From Macrobrachium rosenbergii (lineage: Eukaryota; Arthropoda; Malacostraca; Decapoda; Palaemonidae), in the NCBI RefSeq assembly GCF_040412425.1, contig NC_089742.1:74213625-74277624 (forward strand): a DNA stretch of 64,000 bases. The letters are read 5' to 3'. Within the stretch, counting starts at the first letter, position 1. Each line of letters opens with the position of its first letter. This document shows, one piece after another, positions 60,855 to 64,000 of the stretch. Below the pieces are notes generated by a model that did not search any database, was not told the origin of the DNA, and saw nothing but the letters and a program-made list of their open reading frames with translations. The translations under genes and the position numbers were made by a program.

Positions 60855-61262
60855 CTATAGATCCTGACCCCTGAAAACCCTTCGGGATCACTATCTAGGA
60901 AAGATCCCTTTCCTGGATAGTGACCCCCAGGGGACCTTTCCTAGATAGTGGACCCTTGGCGGTCACTATCTAGGAAACATCCCTTTCTAGATAGTGACCC
61001 CAAGGATCTTTCCAAGATAGTAAACACTTGGCGGTCACTATCTAGGAAAGATTCCTAGATAGTGACCCCCAAGGGATCTTTCCTAGATAGTGAACCCTTG
61101 GGGGTCACTATCTAGGAAAGATCCCTTTCATAGTTAGTGACCCCCAAGGGATCTTTCCAAGATAGTGAATGCCTGGTGGTCACTATCTAGGAAAGATTCC
61201 TTTCCTAGATAGTGACCCCCAAGGGTTTTAGGGGGCCAATATCTAGGAAAGATCCCTTTTCC
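60855..61262. repeat. Palindromic tandem satellite, ~70-80 bp units
   Basis: Alternating CACTATCTAGGAAAGATCCC and GGGATCTTTCCTAGATAGTG, joined by runs such as TTGGGGGTCA/TGACCCCCAAG. Five to six copies of each half occur, so nearly every part can pair with its neighbour. Isolated members occur at 54838-55036. Confidence 0.85.
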
Positions 61263-61599
61263 CTTATGGCAAAGCGCCTTGGGGAGATCACTGACCCAGA
61301 TCATTAGAACATCGCTCCTTTCGTCTTCCATCACCCAGTGGCTGATGTCCCAGACACCGAAAGCCATCTCTTTCTATACTAGTAAAAGAGTTTCTTCTAG
61401 GAAGTGTAATGGAGGATCAGGAGGAAAAAATAAGTAGACTTTATCCGTTAAGCTCCATTTTGGGCAACGTGAATAATATTTCTTGAGAACTAATCATAAT
61501 ATGCCTGCCATTAAAGTTTCTTATATCAAACTGACTAAAAAGGGTACAGCTCAGTAGCAGGACGTGCCAGTCTGAGCACTATAACGGAAGTGAAAAATA

Positions 61600-61845
61600 A
61601 GTATACCTTGGTTTAACCAGACCACTGAGCTGATTAACAGCTCTCCTAGGGCTGGCCCGAAGGATTAGACTTATTTTACGTGGCTAAGAACCAACTGGTT
61701 ACCTAGCAACGGGACCTACAACTTATTGTGGAATCCGACCCACATTATAGCGAGAAATGAATTTCTATCACCAGAAATAAATTCCTCTTATTCTTCATTG
61801 GCCGGTCGGAGATTCGAACGCGCGGCCAGCAGAGTGCTAACTATA
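61600..61845 (-). mobile_element. tRNA-derived SINE, copy 2
   Basis: Full-length-looking copy: plus strand starts AGTATACCTTGGTTTAACCA and GACCACTGAGCTGATTAACA and ends CGGAGATTCGAACGCGCGGC. The reverse strand reads GCGCGTTCGAATCTCCGACC, a B-box with T-arm. This family is common in decapod sequences as far as I recall. Confidence 0.8.
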
Positions 61846-61956
61846 ACGGAAGACCAAAGGAAGTCTGACCCCCATAACTTTCTTGCCCTCAACTCAAAGA
61901 TCAAGACATCTAGAAATATGAAACAATATTTTATTTCTCGGGCAGTTTTGCAAGGC

Positions 61957-62094
<138 letters not shown>

Positions 62095-62176
62095 AAATCA
62101 CGAAAATACGGAACGTGATGAATATATAAATAAAGACAATGCCACTTTCCTTCGTGGTATTGCCTTTATATACATG

Positions 62177-62320
<144 letters not shown>

Positions 62321-62457
62321 TTATATCTACGTGTATATACAATTCAAGTACATTTTTGCAACTGCAGACATCGACTCCAAACATGTACAAACCATGATGT
62401 TAAATGCAAGCAACAGTTGCAGCAGCTTAGGACAACGAAATCAGGACACATATTCAC

Positions 62458-62637
62458 CTGCAACACGAGAGACGTTATGATGAGTCCCAGCATGACCGAG
62501 TAGAACTCGTAGCCCTTCCCCAGCTGAAGAACATACTTGAGCTGCGAGGCATTAGCTGTCAGCAAGGCAATATCCAGCATTCCCTGAGCGATGGTCTTCT
62601 TCGTGGCATATTTGTTGGGGTCGAGAGTCTTCCCTCC
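62458..62637 (-). CDS. Ninj: Ninjurin, common internal exon (amphipathic helices and start of TM1)
   Basis: The exon is bounded by acceptor GTTTTTGCAG and donor CAG|GTGAAT and is exactly 60 codons, phase 0 at both ends. It encodes [33 protein letters not shown] and [20 protein letters not shown], then TSLVLQ. MLDIALL-x-ANASQLK is the hallmark of ninjurins, small homophilic membrane proteins. The vertebrate member NINJ1 polymerises through these helices to rupture the plasma membrane in lytic death; insect relatives act in adhesion and stress responses. The first coding exon lies right of the window. The exon supplies half of TM1, so every isoform must take the rest from one of the three 3' exons. 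Confidence 0.92.
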
Positions 62638-62727
62638 CTGCAAAAACAAAACAAAAATCATCGATAAGTTACAAGAGGTCAGACTCACCGGACGTAGGTC
62701 ACTCAATAGATTCTTCATGATTCTTTG

Positions 62728-63060
62728 CTAATGGAATGGAATGGAATGTAGCGTTTAGGCCAAAGGACAAGCACTGGGACCTATGAGGTCATTTAGCGCT
62801 GGAAAGGAAATTGACAGTCGGTAAGTCTGAAAGGTGTTACAAGAGGAAAACCTCGTAATTACACTAGGAAATAATAGACTGTGGATAGCAAGATGGAAGA
62901 AAGATAATATGAATGGAAGTACAGTAAAAGGAATGACAGGGGTTGCAGCTAGGGAATGAAAGGGGTTGCAGCTAAATCCGAAGGGACGCTGCAAAGAACC
63001 TCTAGTAGTGCCTACAGTGCACCCGTGAGGTGCACTGACGGCACTACCCCCATACAGAGA
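62728..63060 (+). mobile_element. SINE-like dispersed repeat
   Basis: GAATGGAATGTAGCGTTTAG, GCACTGGGACCTATGAGGTC, ATTTAGCGCTG, GAGGAAAACCTCG, AGGGGTTGCAGCTA (twice), GGACGCTGCAAAGAACCT and a terminal GTGCACTGACGGCACTACCC. I recall the same string of motifs as one of the most abundant repeats of decapod genomes. No coding frame is conserved; its open frames are artefacts. Confidence 0.7.
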
Positions 63061-64000
63061 TTCTTTGCTAACGAACGTTATGATGCAAATAAACCAAATC
63101 AGAGGAGCATTTAGTTCAACAGCTTAGTTTTCATTCCATATGAACTGATGAGGATATATGGACACACGTCAGCAGATTTAGGGACTCGGTTTTATGCCAT
63201 CTATGAGATATCAGTGAAGTGTCAAGAAATGAAAAGATTCCCAGCTTGTGTGAAATAGGTCTACTTTAATCTTTCATCTCCACCCATGTCATTTAGCCCA
63301 AACCTTTCAACTTTTACAGACTGGTGATTAGGGAAACTTTGATTCGGCATATTTACAAGGGCCCCACTGACTGACTATTTATGACAAAAGACAAAATTTA
63401 TGGATACACATCGTTTGTATAGCATTATAGAAAAAGACAATGAAAAAATTTCAGTGATGATAATGATGAATAGTAATGAAAATAATAGTAAGAATGCTAT
63501 TAAAATACTAATAATGATCATAATATAACTGATAGTGTATGTGGATGATAACGTCTTGGCATTCAGTTTCATAGTACATGACATTTACTGTAACTTTTCT
63601 AAAGTTCAAGCAACCTTCTTTCATCAGGAGGAATTCCTTACTCCTCTGCATCTCCTGTTTTCGGTGCTTCATTTCCCTGGCATATTACAAGTCACACTTG
63701 ACAGAAAATTTGACCACTCGCTAGTCACCTCGCTGAATCAGGTATATCTATTTATCCCCTCGCAGAATTTCGGGTCGGTCCACTTCCTCACCTCTAATCC
63801 GCTTTGGGCGCCGGTAACATGCGAGCCTCTGCAGTCTCTGCGATGGATTCGACAAGGGATTCCATTCAATTAGAAACGTGCCAGTAGCAGAAGGCCACCA
63901 TGGATGGCGCGTTTGGTAGAGCGTGCGCGCGCCTGTTTCATGATAACAGGAATTGATATTTTAGTCGAACTTTTTAAAAGATTGATGTTGCACTGATAAA
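63061..64000. other. Ninjurin upstream intron; no other gene supported
   Basis: Expected to be intron upstream of the ninjurin internal exon. An open frame at 63535-63873 (+) is unrecognised. TGGCGCGTTTGGTAGAGCG at 63905-63924 looks like a tRNA D-arm, but no T-arm follows within the window. Confidence 0.4.

Noticed and set aside
62755..62994. 79-residue minus-strand frame next to the ninjurin exon as its first exon
   Set aside because: It lies wholly within the SINE-like repeat at 62728-63060 and has no ninjurin N-terminal features.
63900..63960. tRNA gene at GGCGCGTTTGGTAGAGCG
   Set aside because: Only a D-arm-like word is seen; no T-arm or acceptor pairing before the window ends.

Overview
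This is a eukaryotic, AT-rich, repeat-dominated window. It is most likely from a decapod crustacean. The clues are very long (TA)n, (GA)n and (CA)n arrays, Penelope-like retroelements that end at (TA)n tracts, tRNA-derived SINEs and hairpin repeats of kinds I associate with shrimp, prawn and crayfish DNA, and split genes with long introns. The species assignment is inference from memory of these repeat families.
Only two host genes are well supported. At the left edge (473-845, + strand) is the terminal exon of an achaete-scute-like bHLH transcription factor; it carries the loop and second helix, and the basic region and first helix must lie left of the window. At the right (45353-62637, - strand) is a ninjurin-family gene. 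One internal 60-codon exon (62637-62458) holds the conserved ninjurin helices. It is followed by three candidate last exons (49674-49474, 46858-46667, 45574-45353). All three start in phase 0 behind good acceptors and end in their own stop, so they look like mutually exclusive 3' exons giving three C-termini.
The rest is mobile and repetitive DNA. (1) 3858-7050 is a complete GINGER-like cut-and-paste transposon with ~250-270 bp terminal inverted repeats, a TATA target duplication and a two-exon integrase-type transposase that appears intact (567 codons). (2) 12.3-28.4 kb is an array of ~4.6-kb composite units (about three and a half copies). Each unit holds 5S-rRNA-like segments, ~600-bp inverted arms, a reverse-strand Penelope-like 3' end and two (TA)n tracts; the array ends in an internally inverted copy and a perfect palindrome. 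(3) 28.4-34.2 kb is a decayed DNA transposon, with inverted repeats at its ends and a transposase tail on the - strand, invaded by a degraded Penelope-like element (30.2-31.8 kb) that has its own ~80-bp inverted ends. (4) 57803-59670 is a PIF/Harbinger element with TTA target duplication, inserted in a tRNA-derived SINE. (5) 60.85-61.26 kb is a small satellite of palindromic units, and several other hairpin repeats sit next to (TA)n tracts.
Large parts (846-2520, 7136-8800, 34.2-39.0, 40.9-45.3, 52.6-54.2 and 55.0-57.8 kb) show no gene I can support. Between the ~4.6-kb copies the differences are mostly 1-4 base indels, so assembly or consensus error should be considered there.
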